DNA of 64,000 nt from Inonotus obliquus (taxonomy: Eukaryota > Basidiomycota > Agaricomycetes > Hymenochaetales > Hymenochaetaceae): the NCBI GenBank assembly GCA_032164295.1, contig JAJHTX010000011.1:1-64000 (forward strand). The letters are read 5' to 3'. Shown piece by piece: positions 37,002 to 47,214 of the stretch. The stretch's first letter is position 1. Each line of letters opens with the position of its first letter. Under the pieces are notes generated by a model that saw only the letters and a program-made list of their open reading frames with translations, ran no database searches and had not been told where the DNA came from. The translations under genes and the position numbers were made by a program.

Positions 37002-37297
37002 TCAACACCTCCTTCCTCCTCGACGGCGCATAGGACCTCCATGCATTCTGCCTGGTCGACCAGCCCCAAATCCACCCCCTCCGTGATGATGATGGTGAAC
37101 TACACGTCCTGAACCAAAACCGGGTCCACCATACCCGGTTCTATAACCACCACCATAACCGTGATGTCCATGATGTCCATATTGTCCACCATATGCATTG
37201 CGCCTACCTGGAAGGGAAGAGAGTCTCAGTTAGCACCCCAAGCCAGCGTTTGAGAACCTATAATCTCACCATATCCGGATGAAAAGCAGCTGCCCAT
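37002..37297 (-). CDS. Small Gly/His-rich protein with predicted N-myristoylation
   Basis: A two-exon gene too short for ORF callers. Exon 1 (37297-37270) encodes MGSCFSSGY and splices at GTGAGA to exon 2 (37207-37002), giving 77 residues. The start MGSCFS fits the N-myristoylation rule (Gly2, Ser6) with Cys4 as a likely palmitoylation site. The body is built of Gly-Gly-Tyr and His runs (YGGQYGHHGHHGYGGGYR, VVHHHHHGGGG) and ends in a basic RRRGGRRC. The product would be a lipid-anchored, metal-binding-prone low-complexity peptide. Splice sites, codon-level periodicity and a clean stop support a real gene, but I do not recognise a family. Confidence 0.6.
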
Positions 37298-37908
37298 TGT
37301 AATGTTGTAGAGACGAAGGTGAGTGATATTTGCTTGTAGAAGGTATTAGATGCGTAGATAGTTGCGAATGAATCCGGGAACTTGTAAATGCTAACGCCGT
37401 TACAGGAACGAACGCTTAAGTGCTTTGCAGAAATGTCTTAGGCGCCCCACGACAAGACGAACCACAGCCTCTCTAGACGGACCTTCCACCTTAACCAAAG
37501 CACTGCTCTCCGTTCTCCCTGCCTGGCAATTCAAGTTGCACCGGAAACCGGTGCGAAAGTCCCGATCAACGGATCGCGGACTCGGCATATTTGGTAACTC
37601 TAATTACATAATATATAGCTTGTTGTCTACATTTCGCGAACAAAACCGACCCGAGGGCGAGGGAGGGAAGGCATTACCATACCGTGCTATAGCTCTGGAT
37701 AATAGCCGACCACCATATGCAGAAATGAAAGAGGCCAGATTACGTATGGAATACACCCTACTTGCGAGTGTGAAGTGAAAATAACCTCCATCTTGAACGC
37801 AACCCATACAGAATACATATATGCATATACCACAATTTTTGACGTTACCTCATAGATACAGATAGTGAACGATGGCGTCCGGACTGGTCTCGCGGAATCG
37901 AAGATAAC
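37298..37908. other. Intergenic region
   Basis: About 600 bp between the small Gly/His-rich gene and DUF6533 copy B. A plus-strand frame at 37425-37778 has no domain. Nothing else seen. Confidence 0.4.
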
Positions 37909-39348
37909 TCATCCTTCAAGCAAGCAGCCCAGCTCTATCGAGCTATCTCTCGTCACATTCCTGACCTTCAGTTCCACCTCGAATGTATGTCTCAGAAGTT
38001 TCAGACTAATCACCGTAATGAGTGATTCGGTGAGGGAAATACTGAGGGTGGGTAGGAATGGCTGCGGGTTGGCTATCAGTCCTTATGGATAAAGGGAAAG
38101 GGAAATACCTCCTTCCAGAAGGACTCACATCGTCAGACAAGCACAAAGCAACATTCGCCATTCGGATGACTGAACAAAGTGTCAGAATATCACGAAATAA
38201 TGATGGAAGTTACCATTATTCTAACCCCAAGTAGTCTGACCGTATTGTATCACGCATCAGTTGTGAGTGATTTAATAAGGTTAGAACGCGTACCAGGACC
38301 AGCAGTAGACCGTCTTCAACAAGGACTTTTAGGAGCCTCTGACTAGCAAGGCGCGGTCTATCCACAGCGTTCCATATGATAAGGATAAGCACGTAAATTT
38401 CAAAAGCGGCCTCATCATAATAATATCAGTTCCGAGGCGAAGATCTATAGGCATGGAATCCACTGACCTGGGAAATCCAGACGCCGAGCACAAACAGAGG
38501 TCGAGTCCTAGCAGTACATAAGCCTGAGACCAAAACGCCTAGCATGCATATATTCAGACTTCTATGCTTGTTCGGTCTGCGCAATGGTCCTCTTACCAGA
38601 GACTTTTAGCGCAGCCAGCACTTGGCAGATGCACGAACTGATGTTGACAGCTATCGACCCGAGTACTAGAATCTGTAAGATTCTTGTGTTCCGCTCCCAG
38701 AGCATGAATGTTCGGAAAATAACCAGAACTGCTATGTCATCAGGATCCCGAGTAGTGAGGATTTTCTGAGCTCTCACAGTGACCAACGGCGTCGGCAGAA
38801 AACATAATGATGCTTATCAACTGCGCAAGACGTGTACACCTAGAGAAATTCAGTGCTCTATGCGGCACCCAGAATTCGGACTGCCTCACTATAAAATCGA
38901 TTATCGAATTCAGCACAGCACCTAGAGTAAACGAGGAAGTATTGCTAACCAGCTCATCATTACTCGATGGACCTTCCAAAGGAAAATCGGCTTCAAGTCC
39001 GACATGAGATGTTCACTGATGTTCAGTAACTCGAAGAGAGAAGAAACGGCACTTACAATACAGATATATTAATACTGCAGTAAGCATCAAATACCTGTAA
39101 GCGAGATAGGCAACTTTCGGAGATGATAGCCTCGACCTCCAGATGAGGTTGAGCTCGGACTCGAACGACAATAGAGAGTCGTAAACAATGATGACGGTAG
39201 CAGACACTTGAGCTAGTATCAGGGAGTTGTTGCTTTAGCTGAAAAGGTAATTACCTGCGAGATACTGATTGAGTGCTGTGAGGCGCGAACTGAGGGGATC
39301 TCTAGAGGCGTGAGCATCCGAGAAAATTTTCCGAGCGTCGTTTTCCAT
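37909..39348 (-). CDS. DUF6533-type fungal multipass membrane protein (copy B)
   Basis: Exon 1 (39348-39255) encodes MENDARKIF...NQYLA and splices at GTAATT to exon 2 (39206-39057), restoring VSATVIIVYDSLLSFESELN and LIWRSRLSSPKVAYLAYRYL, the DUF6533 core. Further exons read DFPLEGPSSNDEL, CTRLAQLISIIMFSADAVGH, AVLVIFRTFMLWERNTRILQ ending at a GTAAGA donor near 38592, GVLVSGLCTARTRPLFVLGV, AAFEIYVLILIIWNAVDRPR, VIRMANVALCLSDD and a last exon SLTESLITVISLKLLRH ending at 37909. Each exon corresponds to one in copy A, including the phase-1 junction in LA-V-S. One middle junction is unresolved. Function unknown, membrane location predicted from about seven hydrophobic segments. Confidence 0.75.
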
Positions 39349-40057
39349 GGCCGGGCAGAGGGATGAGTACCAGTGAGGGAGGGCAGTTGCAGGTAGAAGG
39401 GATACAGGAAAGCGAGTTCATCATGAGGGCTGCCCACCGACTTATATGAAATTATCATCATCGAGTCTCAATATCAGTAAACTGTGTATCACTGGATCCG
39501 TCAGATGAGGGTGATATGGAGAGGAATTTCCTTGATTTTGAATGCCGCAACAGAATCATAGGAAGAGACGAGTCATGCGAGCTATATCGCGTCATCGAGA
39601 AAGATTGATGATACCCAGCATCGCCGTTTGAAGCTGTCAAAGATGCCTCTTTCAATCAAAATAACCATCTCCGCAACGCTTAAAGATTCGGAACACCATC
39701 GAAGGTTCGTCGACTAGACAGGAATAACCAGTCCTTAGCCAGAAGCGCTAGTTCTCAGACGGTAAGCTCACATCAGGCCAGAACACGATGAGATCAGTCT
39801 GCGGCGTCTTGATCATTATTCACATTGATTCAGGGTATTTTGGGCAGCACAACAGCCTCACGGAGTCTGGCTGCACTGTTAATCAGAGCACTGCGAAGCT
39901 CTCTGTTTGGAACTATTTATCAGGAATCTGCAATCGGAGTTGGCGCGATGATGGAAACGTATCTTAGCGTCGATTACCACAGGTATGCAGCCTCCGGACT
40001 GATACTTTGATTGACATCAGTGAATCAATTCAATTCAAGTTTTTTTTTGCCAGCGAA
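39349..40057. other. Intergenic region
   Basis: About 700 bp upstream of DUF6533 copy B up to the boundary of the inverted-repeat element. Contains a T9 tract at 40040-40048, 10 bp outside the element. No gene seen. Confidence 0.4.
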
Positions 40058-40480
40058 CACGGCGGGCAAATCAAGATGGAGATGAGGTCGGAATTTTAAA
40101 TGTTTTCTTCTTTGTCATTTAAAATACCGATAAGGATATCCGACGGGTCGATATTTAAAATATAAATCACATGCTGGCATTTTAAATATCGATTTGGATA
40201 TCAACAGGGTTGATATTTTAAATATCAGTTGGGTTGTGATACACAAATCAACATATTAAGTATCCACTTAGCGATGTTTTAAATATAAATTAGTATATCT
40301 ACTTGGCTGATATTTAAAATATACAATAGAATATCATCCTGGTTCATATTTTAAGTGTCGTCCGGGTAGATATTGAGTGGGCGATGAGAGGGCGGCGAGC
40401 AGGCGATGGGAGGGTGATGAGCGGGCGACGGGAGGGCAATGGGCAGGAAATGGGCAGGTGACAGGCGGGCAATGGGCGGG
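40058..40480 (+). repeat. Left terminal inverted repeat
   Basis: Pairs with 42510-42903 in inverse orientation. The outer 70 bp differ from the other arm at only a few positions; further in, similarity drops to roughly 80-85 percent by eye and indels appear. Contains about seven TTTAAA-centred palindromes. The minisatellite that follows extends to about 40575, longer than on the right. Confidence 0.85.
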
Positions 40481-40575
40481 TGGTGAGCAGGCAATGGGAG
40501 GGCAATGGGAGGGCGACAAGAGAGTGGCGAGCGGGCAATAGGCAGGCAACGGGCAGGCAACAAGTGGGCACGGGA
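40378..40575. repeat. G-rich minisatellite in the left arm
   Basis: Roughly 15 tandem units of 10-16 bp of the form GGGCRATGRGAGG or GGGCAGGYRAYG, imperfect in length. The right arm has a shorter version of the same array, so the array was part of the repeat before or during amplification. Confidence 0.8.
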
Positions 40576-40589
40576 GTAACGTCTATGGA

Positions 40590-41034
40590 TGCAGCAAGTC
40601 GTGGTAGAAGGTGCAACTGCAGTGGCCAGAGCAGGCATCTGTTCTGTTGTTGCAGAGGCAGCACTTTGTGTCAGCTTGGGCTACTAACAGGTAAGAAAAT
40701 GTCGCAGCGATGGACCAGTACCACGAGAATGATGAAGTCTGTTTTCTTCTTGATATTGTAAGACTTGATGGGCTCCCTGTCCTGGAGCATCTTGCCTGTA
40801 TATGCATTAAATAATGTCACGTACCAGTCCTAAGAGACTCACCGGAGTAATTAGTTTCTGCAGGTCAACTGCATGGTGTTCCGGTAGATATTTTTTGTTA
40901 GATTTCGCTACCGCAATAAAGTCTTCTCATCTGCATTGATCCGCGGGACCAATCCGTAAGGAATCAACTAGTAGCACAGCCGAGATGTTGGCCTCGAAGA
41001 CCTTTTCTTGCAAAGCTTTGATGTTGAGTTCCAA
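40590..41034 (-). pseudogene. Captured RAD23 N-terminal (ubiquitin-like) fragment
   Basis: Reading the minus strand from 41034: LELNIKALQEKVFEA, a damaged stretch, then DLQKLI before a GTGAGT donor at 40842; after a 47-nt intron (40842-40796) comes GKMLQDREPIKSYNIKKKTD and FI, and further on ASATTEQMPALATAVAP. The order matches the RAD23 ubiquitin-like domain (QKLIYSGK, DDxxxxxYxIxEKDF) and its Ala/Thr/Pro linker. The intron is retained, so the copy was taken from genomic DNA, not mRNA. Frameshifts and lost start show it is not a working gene. Confidence 0.75.
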
Positions 41035-41280
41035 TCATTTCGGTGTCATTTTCAGAAAGGATAATGGGAGTGCAGTGCCGCAGACCAGTGCATCTGTCAT
41101 ATGTAGGTAACTTCTATATTTGGTCATGTCACGCGCCTGACTGCAATGCCTCGTGCGACGCCGTCGACTCTTCCTCTCTTCCTGATGCTCACCATGGATC
41201 ATGATGCAAGCGACAACTGCCAGATAGCAATGTTCATCAGGCATAATGGATTGAGACTCTCAGGTAGGCTTTAGTCGAAG

Positions 41281-42470
41281 ATGCAAAGCCCAAATTTCTC
41301 CCAGCGTACTCAATCCACTTGGTTAGGTCGAGTTGGTACCCTCGACGTCCAGCTGGATAATCTTTTGCGACCCCTTAGATATATTGATTTGGGCCTCGGT
41401 AAGTGCAAGTATGACTCGCTATCCATTGCGGAGTCATTCCGTTCCTCATTTTCCGCAGTTTCGAAACTATTACTTGGATCTGGCTGGTGGGGAAAGGCGG
41501 AGCCTCTGAGCATAGAGTCGGAGCTCAAGTACATATACAGCTCTTTTACCAAACTGCCTGCCTTGTCTATTGGATCTCCAGGTCCGAAGATCGTCGCAGA
41601 GCTCGCACAGGATCCTCCGCTCAATAATGGCATCCCCCTTGACTCCTTCAAGAATATAGAGGTATTGGAATGTGTTGATGTCGACCCTTGCACATTGCTC
41701 GGTTGGGACAACTTGGCCATCTCTCTCAGGAGCTTGACAATAAAGAAGAGCGGCTTGGATAACCCCACCAATATCTTCTTGGATGCTGTTGTTGATGATC
41801 AGCTTCGAAGAGAAGGTGACGCTACAAGATCACAGATACGTAAACTTGGCCATTGTGTGTCCGATTGCAGATTTCATAGCTCGAATTTACCGGAGACGGT
41901 ACAGGAGGAATCCAAGGAGGACGACTTGTCGGAGGAGTCTCCGTCCTCGTCCCCTCTTCTAATCCGACTTTCTCCTCTGAAATGGGCATGACTGAAGCAT
42001 CTATGCCTTGCAGATAATGCTTTCACAACATTTTATGCTTCCCGCTCTTACCTTCCTCACCCGCCTTGACCTCTCTTCTAACCTCCTCGTTTCTATCCCA
42101 TCTCTTTCTGCGCTTTATGATCTAACTTCTCTCAGTCTATCTGACAACATGATTAACTCCGTCCAGGGTTTTTACACCAAGTTGGGACAGATACTCGTTC
42201 CTACTCTTGCACGTGATCGATCAGACTCGCTTTGTAGGCTCGAGAGACTCATGGCATTGGAACGTAACAGTCTGCAATATAATTTTATGGACGAGAGCGG
42301 CAAAGCTGGATGGCTGACCAAGTCTGGATTGAGGGCAATCCCTTTGTGGAGTCTGAAGAGAATTATCGCGTACGGTGCTTTGACCATTGATGGAACTTTA
42401 TGCTACCTAGCGGATGAATTGAACTGCAGCTCTTGTAGAACATACACCAAAGAAGAAACGGAATGAACAA
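41281..42470 (+). pseudogene. Captured leucine-rich-repeat gene fragment, broken
   Basis: The frame at 41281-41991 reads SFRSSFSAVSKLLLGSGWWG, ELKYIYSSFTKLPALSI, FKNIEVLECVDVDPCTLLGW and LRSLTIKKSGL, which I recognise from a conserved single-copy fungal LRR protein. At 41990 a TGA interrupts LKWA; the LRR core then goes on (LKHLCLADNAFTTF) and after a frame change reads LTRLDLSSNLLVSIPSLSAL, LYDLTSLSLSDNMINSV and CRLERLMALERN. Near 42320 a second frame change is needed to read VWIEGNPFVESEENYRVRCF, the conserved end of that LRR region. So the copy is a 5'- and 3'-truncated fragment with one stop and at least two frame breaks. Confidence 0.78.
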
Positions 42471-42509
42471 GCGCATTGTGGCGCTAGATGGCAGTGAAAG
42501 TGGTGAGGA

Positions 42510-42903
42510 TGACTCCCGCTCATTGCCCTCCCGTTGCCCGCTCGTTGCCCTCCCATCACCCGCTCACCACCCTCTCATCGCCCACTCAATATCTACCTGG
42601 ACGACACTTAAAATATGAACCAGGATGATATTCTATTGTATATTTTAAATATCAGCCAAGTAGATATACTAATTTATATTTAAAATATCGCCAAGTAGAT
42701 ATCCTAATTGATATATAAAATATAAGTCTATCGATATTTAAAATATCAGAGTGAAGTTGATATGCAAATTGACATTTAAAATATCGACACATGGTTTATA
42801 TTTATAATATCTTATGGGTCGATATGCTTACCGGCATTTAAAATGACGGCGAAGAAAACATTTAAAATTCCGACCTCACCTCCATCCTGATTTGCCCGCC
42901 GTG
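42510..42903 (-). repeat. Right terminal inverted repeat
   Basis: Inverse copy of the left arm with the order minisatellite, AT palindromes, outer 70 bp ending in GCCCGCCGTG at 42903. The minisatellite is shorter here (about 80 bp). Confidence 0.85.
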
Positions 42904-43628
42904 GAAGCAACGGCAACGGGTCTTCACGTGATTCTGGGACTTTCTGCGTCTGTGCGGCGGACTCGGTTGAGTACCTCGGCTTACATGATACCATCTTGAT
43001 ACCATCTTGTGGCCCACTTACAACACAGAAACAAGAAAAAAATATACTTGTCATAAGTAATAAAATGCAGGATGCCGAATAAACATATAGTCTCTTGTCA
43101 GACACTTAGATGTCTTTTCAACGGACTACAAGCTACCCTCCATACTGATCTACAAGCAACTGGACCAACGATAGCTGGTGCTGAAGGTGTCTGATGCCTT
43201 CTTAGTGCCTCCCATGCTGCACAAGGTAAAATCCTATCTCATCGAATGCTCACGAGGCACTTAAAACTACCTCAACGATATATAAATAGTAGACCCTTCA
43301 AGTATTTCCCTTTACTTTAAAAGTGTAGAAGAAAAGGCGGAATCGTCATTTCCGAGCTGGTTTCTGGTGCTAACTCATACGATGGTGATTGTATTTGTAT
43401 GTTACAAGGTCCATGCTCATATCACTCGCACAATGTTGCGGCACTTTCTTAATGCTATGTGTCGCTCCGTTAATGTTATATGGTTTGCGTGAAAATGCTG
43501 TGAATCATTACACCGCAATACCCAAACACAATTTTATACCAATCTACATACACGAAGAAAATCAAATTTATAAATCACGGAAGGGTCAATAACATTGAGT
43601 GGGACAAAAAACATTAGGGCGAGTGACG
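42904..43628. other. Intergenic region
   Basis: About 720 bp between the element and the 3' end of the first P450 gene. AT-rich with small frames lacking domains. No repeat seen beyond short A/T tracts. Confidence 0.4.
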
Positions 43629-45600
43629 TTAGAGCTTGATATCGAGAAGCTCCTTTGCATGATTAGAAGTGAAAGGATATTCTTCCTCAACGGATTGAAT
43701 AAGGGCCCTAGCCTTTTCGCTTCGTGGGTATATACTCGTTTTAAAGGGGTTTGGGTGGCTGATGATTCCAGTGGTGAATGAAACCTCGGGCTCAACGACT
43801 TTCCCGCTCTCGACTACCTTGCTGATACTAAACACAGCGAGACTCTGAGCAATGGTCAAATATATCGACGCGTCCGCGAGTTCGCGGCCTGGGCAAACGC
43901 GCCTTCCAAATCCAAATACAAGGGTTCGGGGATCCAATTCTTCTTGATGTCCGTCGATTCCTAGGAACCGCTCTGGTTTGAAGGTGTGTGGGTCATGATA
44001 TGTTTTTGGATCGTGAGTAAATGCCCTGGTTAGAGCTTTTTATCAGCTGCCTAAATCAGACAATCTTGAGATTAGCTCACCATATGTTTGCTAGAATCAT
44101 TGCGTCTTTCGGTATATGGTATCCTTCGAAAGTATCATCCTCGCTTGACGTATGAGGCAGGCCCATGGGTCCAATAGGATGCCAACGAAATACTTCCTTG
44201 ACAACTGCATCGACATACGGGAGATCCGCGCGATCATCGAAGCTGGGTAGACGGTCACTGCCAACAACTCTGTCGATTTCCGCTTGTGCCCTCTTCTGCA
44301 CTTCGGGATACAATGTCATCAGTAGAAAGAAGCTTGTAATAGAAGATACAGTCTACGAATGCGCATGTCAGACTATTATACCCGCGAGTTAGATCAGAAG
44401 ATTACACTTGCCGTGTCAGCACCGCCGGCATAGAGGGAAGCAGCAGACCATTTGATGATGCCTTCTTCATCGGAGGAAAGGTTTTCCTTGCTAAGAAGAG
44501 CTGAAGAATACGAATTCGAATGATTTCCCACGGCCATCTGCCGTTTGACAAATTCATGAGGTATATCAACCAGCTCCATAAGTTTGCGTCTCCAGCTTGC
44601 CGCGGTGCGTTTAAATCCCATCCCCGGCAGCCAGGAGGGGAGAAATCTCACTTCATGATTGATTCAACACGAAGGCAGATACTTCAAGAGGGAATTGAAG
44701 GCGCTACATACAGAAAGGCAACATGTCGACGATCCAGACTCCGGGCACCGCAGCAGCTGAGAACTGGAGGACTGCTTCATCGGCGAGATCAACCAGAGGG
44801 TCGGAAGAATCGGAATCGATAGAATACCCGTGTGATATCTTCAAAATTATCGCGCCGGCCTCGCTAGTTATGTAAGGAAGGCATTGTTCTAGCTCAAGAG
44901 TGAATGGTCCGGACAAGCATAGGCACTTACGTTCGGATGTGGTGAATGAGCTTCTCCGGATTGTTTAATACTCGCAATATAAAACGTCGTACTTCTACCT
45001 CTTGAAGCTCATAGAAGCGAGAGACGGCGGACTTTGTGCCTATCACGGAGTGGATATTCTTCCGATATGCACGAAATTTGTCGGTGTACGGTTGCAAAGA
45101 TAATTGATTTTCCCATCCAACCCTAGTCATTCAGTCAGACAGTGCATTGAATTAGAATAGAAACGAAACATACATCTCCCCTCCAAAAACCATCTTAGGG
45201 CGAGAGGAATGTGTCAAAGACCGCTTTTCCAGAACTTCAAATGCGACACGTTGGTCATTTAGGATAATGATAGTTTGACCGAACGCGGTCAGCGAGCTGA
45301 TTGGTCCTGTAAGGGCAGGGAAAGAGCGTCGTTGGTTATATGGTATACTCTCAGTGAGAGTGAAAGTAGGACAAGCTTACCATAGAGCTCCTTATGCTTG
45401 CTCCAATGAATCCACTCATGCTCGCCCGGAGGTGGAAAGTCGGTGAGATTACCGATGAGAAGCTTCGGTTTAGGTCCAGGAGGAAGCGGCGCGTGGGTCT
45501 TTCTGCGCACGATGAGAGCCTTGACTAGATACAGACCAACTGAGCCAAGGATGATATCGAACAGAAGGAGAGCATTCTTGTCGACTTGTACCAAGTCCAT
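43629..45600 (-). CDS. Cytochrome P450 monooxygenase 1 (CYP64/O-methylsterigmatocystin-oxidoreductase-like)
   Basis: Starts MDLVQVDKNALLLFDIILGS, an ER anchor helix, then the Pro-rich hinge APLPPGPKP and the IGNLTDFPPPGEHEWIHW segment typical of this group. Many short introns; first donor GTAAGC near 45379, and the next exon reads GPISSLTAFGQTIIIL and ends MVFGGEM. I helix AGGADTAS, K helix EVFRWHP (ExxR intact), heme loop FGFGRRVCPGRELADAS with the cysteine in place. C-terminus ends AKELLDIKL. Length about 510-520 residues is normal. Substrate unknown; related fungal enzymes hydroxylate diverse xenobiotics and secondary metabolites. First of three tandem copies in the same orientation. Confidence 0.9.
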
Positions 45601-47214
45601 TCTGACTGAGGAGAGATGAGCTTCTGTACTGGGGTGGGTATACAAGCTCGCTGGAAGTAGGTTTATCAACTGTTTTATACTGTATGAGTACCTCCAATGA
45701 AAAGGCGCTAAAAAAACCGAGACTAACCCCCATTTCATCAACAACACATTCGCTCTCCGGATGAAGAGCGTGAATTTTGCATAGCTGACACAGAGGCGCT
45801 CGTCAGTCATCCATACCATTTGCCCCTTGCGGAATGAGCTTTCATTCCTGAGGCGCTGTCTCGTCGTATCTACGAATTTACCGAGATACAATGAGGAATA
45901 GATGATTCTTCGGATATTATCCAGGCGAATAGTGCAAGACCAATTACAAAATGAAACGAGTGTAATGTGTAGAATCATTAGTCCTTACCACGAGACCGAT
46001 ATCATCGCGTCCTTCCATGGCCGATGATTGAATAGTATGCGGTTGATCATTGAAACGAAACAATGTAGTCGACAGAAAGACGGAACACGGAACGTGCAGT
46101 TATGTAATCGTTTCACACGATACTCTAACGATTATGAATTGGTAATTGCTAGCCTTATCGTCCAAAACCAAAAGTGACCTAACGAATGGTTCAGGCTCTC
46201 AGTTCAAGCACGCTGCGGTAGCCGAGATGCGTCTTTTGGAGGGGCTGTGAGTCCGGACATTTCTTTGACCCATTATTTCGCTTTTGTGGAGCTCCTCCTG
46301 ATACATCTTCAGATATCGCATTTACTGACTAAGAACAGCGGGTGTGGCTTATGCATATTTACGAATTTTCTGGTCCAAATTGAATGATGGCGAATAACAT
46401 TCAGGCGCGTAAGGCCTAACTGACCTTGCCTTTTCAAATGCGTGCCGGTGCTAATCGGGTATCATGACTGTACGTGGCCAGTACTTGCCAGCTTGAAACA
46501 CTCTGCTGGATTGCTCATCTTTCATCAATTATAGTTCTGGTGTGGACATGGCTCTGCCCGATATCCCGGACATGATTCGGGCCGACTCAATGGTGACGAT
46601 GCATAACCTGATGGAGTGGAGATGAACCATGCAGGTGTCTTGCTGTGAATACATGTTCTCATGGTCGTCCGAGTACTCTAATGATGCCTTCATCTCTTTT
46701 TTCTTATGCACCGACGTACCTTGTGCTGTAAGGATGGACCAGTATTATTCGGCTTATTTCTTCATGGCGAGAATCTTAGTTTGCGCGTGTTTTTCTGGGG
46801 CATGGTTCTCATAAGTCCAGTCTTACTTACTCATGACCAGTCCTGATATTTTTTAGAAACTGAGAACCGTTATGAATCTTACTCCGTGGTGGCTACCAGT
46901 CATGGCATAACAAAAGAATATCAAACACTCGGGATTGGATTCTTGAACTGCCATTTGTAGTAGCTCGGATAGGTCTTCTTCCGAATTACGGCAGTCTCTC
47001 AACATCGAATTCACTACAAAATGTATTTGCACAGGAATGTACCTGTACGTACAGGTTCAATTCAGTACATGGAGATGGGACCTACAGATGCCACAACTCG
47101 GATCATTGACTACAGAGTTTCGCTTCCAGGCGTTGCTTAAGATACATGAAGATGCGGAGGTGTACGGGTCAGAAGACGAAGAAGGGGCAGAACGCTGAAA
47201 ACGGAAAGAACACT
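45601..47214. other. Intergenic region between P450 genes 1 and 2
   Basis: 1.6 kb. A minus-strand frame at 45978-45289 overlaps the first P450 exon and extends it upstream in frame, but the anchor methionine at 45600 is the better start. The rest has no domain and probably holds the promoter of P450 1 and the 3' end of P450 2. Confidence 0.4.

Larger units (their letters stand above)
40058..42903. mobile_element. Large terminal-inverted-repeat element carrying host gene fragments
   Basis: Both ends are long inverted repeats. The left starts CACGGCGGGCAAATCAAGAT and the right end is its complement (GATTTGCCCGCCGTG), with near-identity over about 70 bp and clear similarity over about 400 bp. 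Inside each end come an AT-rich block of palindromic ATATTTAAAATAT-like units spaced roughly 40-50 bp (left 40090-40365, right 42600-42840), then a G-rich minisatellite built on GGGCRAYGRGAGG-type units (left 40375-40575, right 42515-42590 on the other strand). The middle holds two broken host gene fragments and no transposase. I could not find a convincing target-site duplication. A non-autonomous DNA transposon of the Pack type is the best reading. Confidence 0.82.

Noticed and set aside
40378..40575. CRISPR-like array appearance
   Set aside because: Units are short, directly adjacent and variable, with no spacers; it is a minisatellite, and the genome is eukaryotic.
40334..40664. Minus-strand frames rich in Pro, Ala, Leu and His in the left arm
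   Set aside because: They are translations of the G-rich minisatellite in several frames at once; the periodic composition comes from the repeat and not from a protein.
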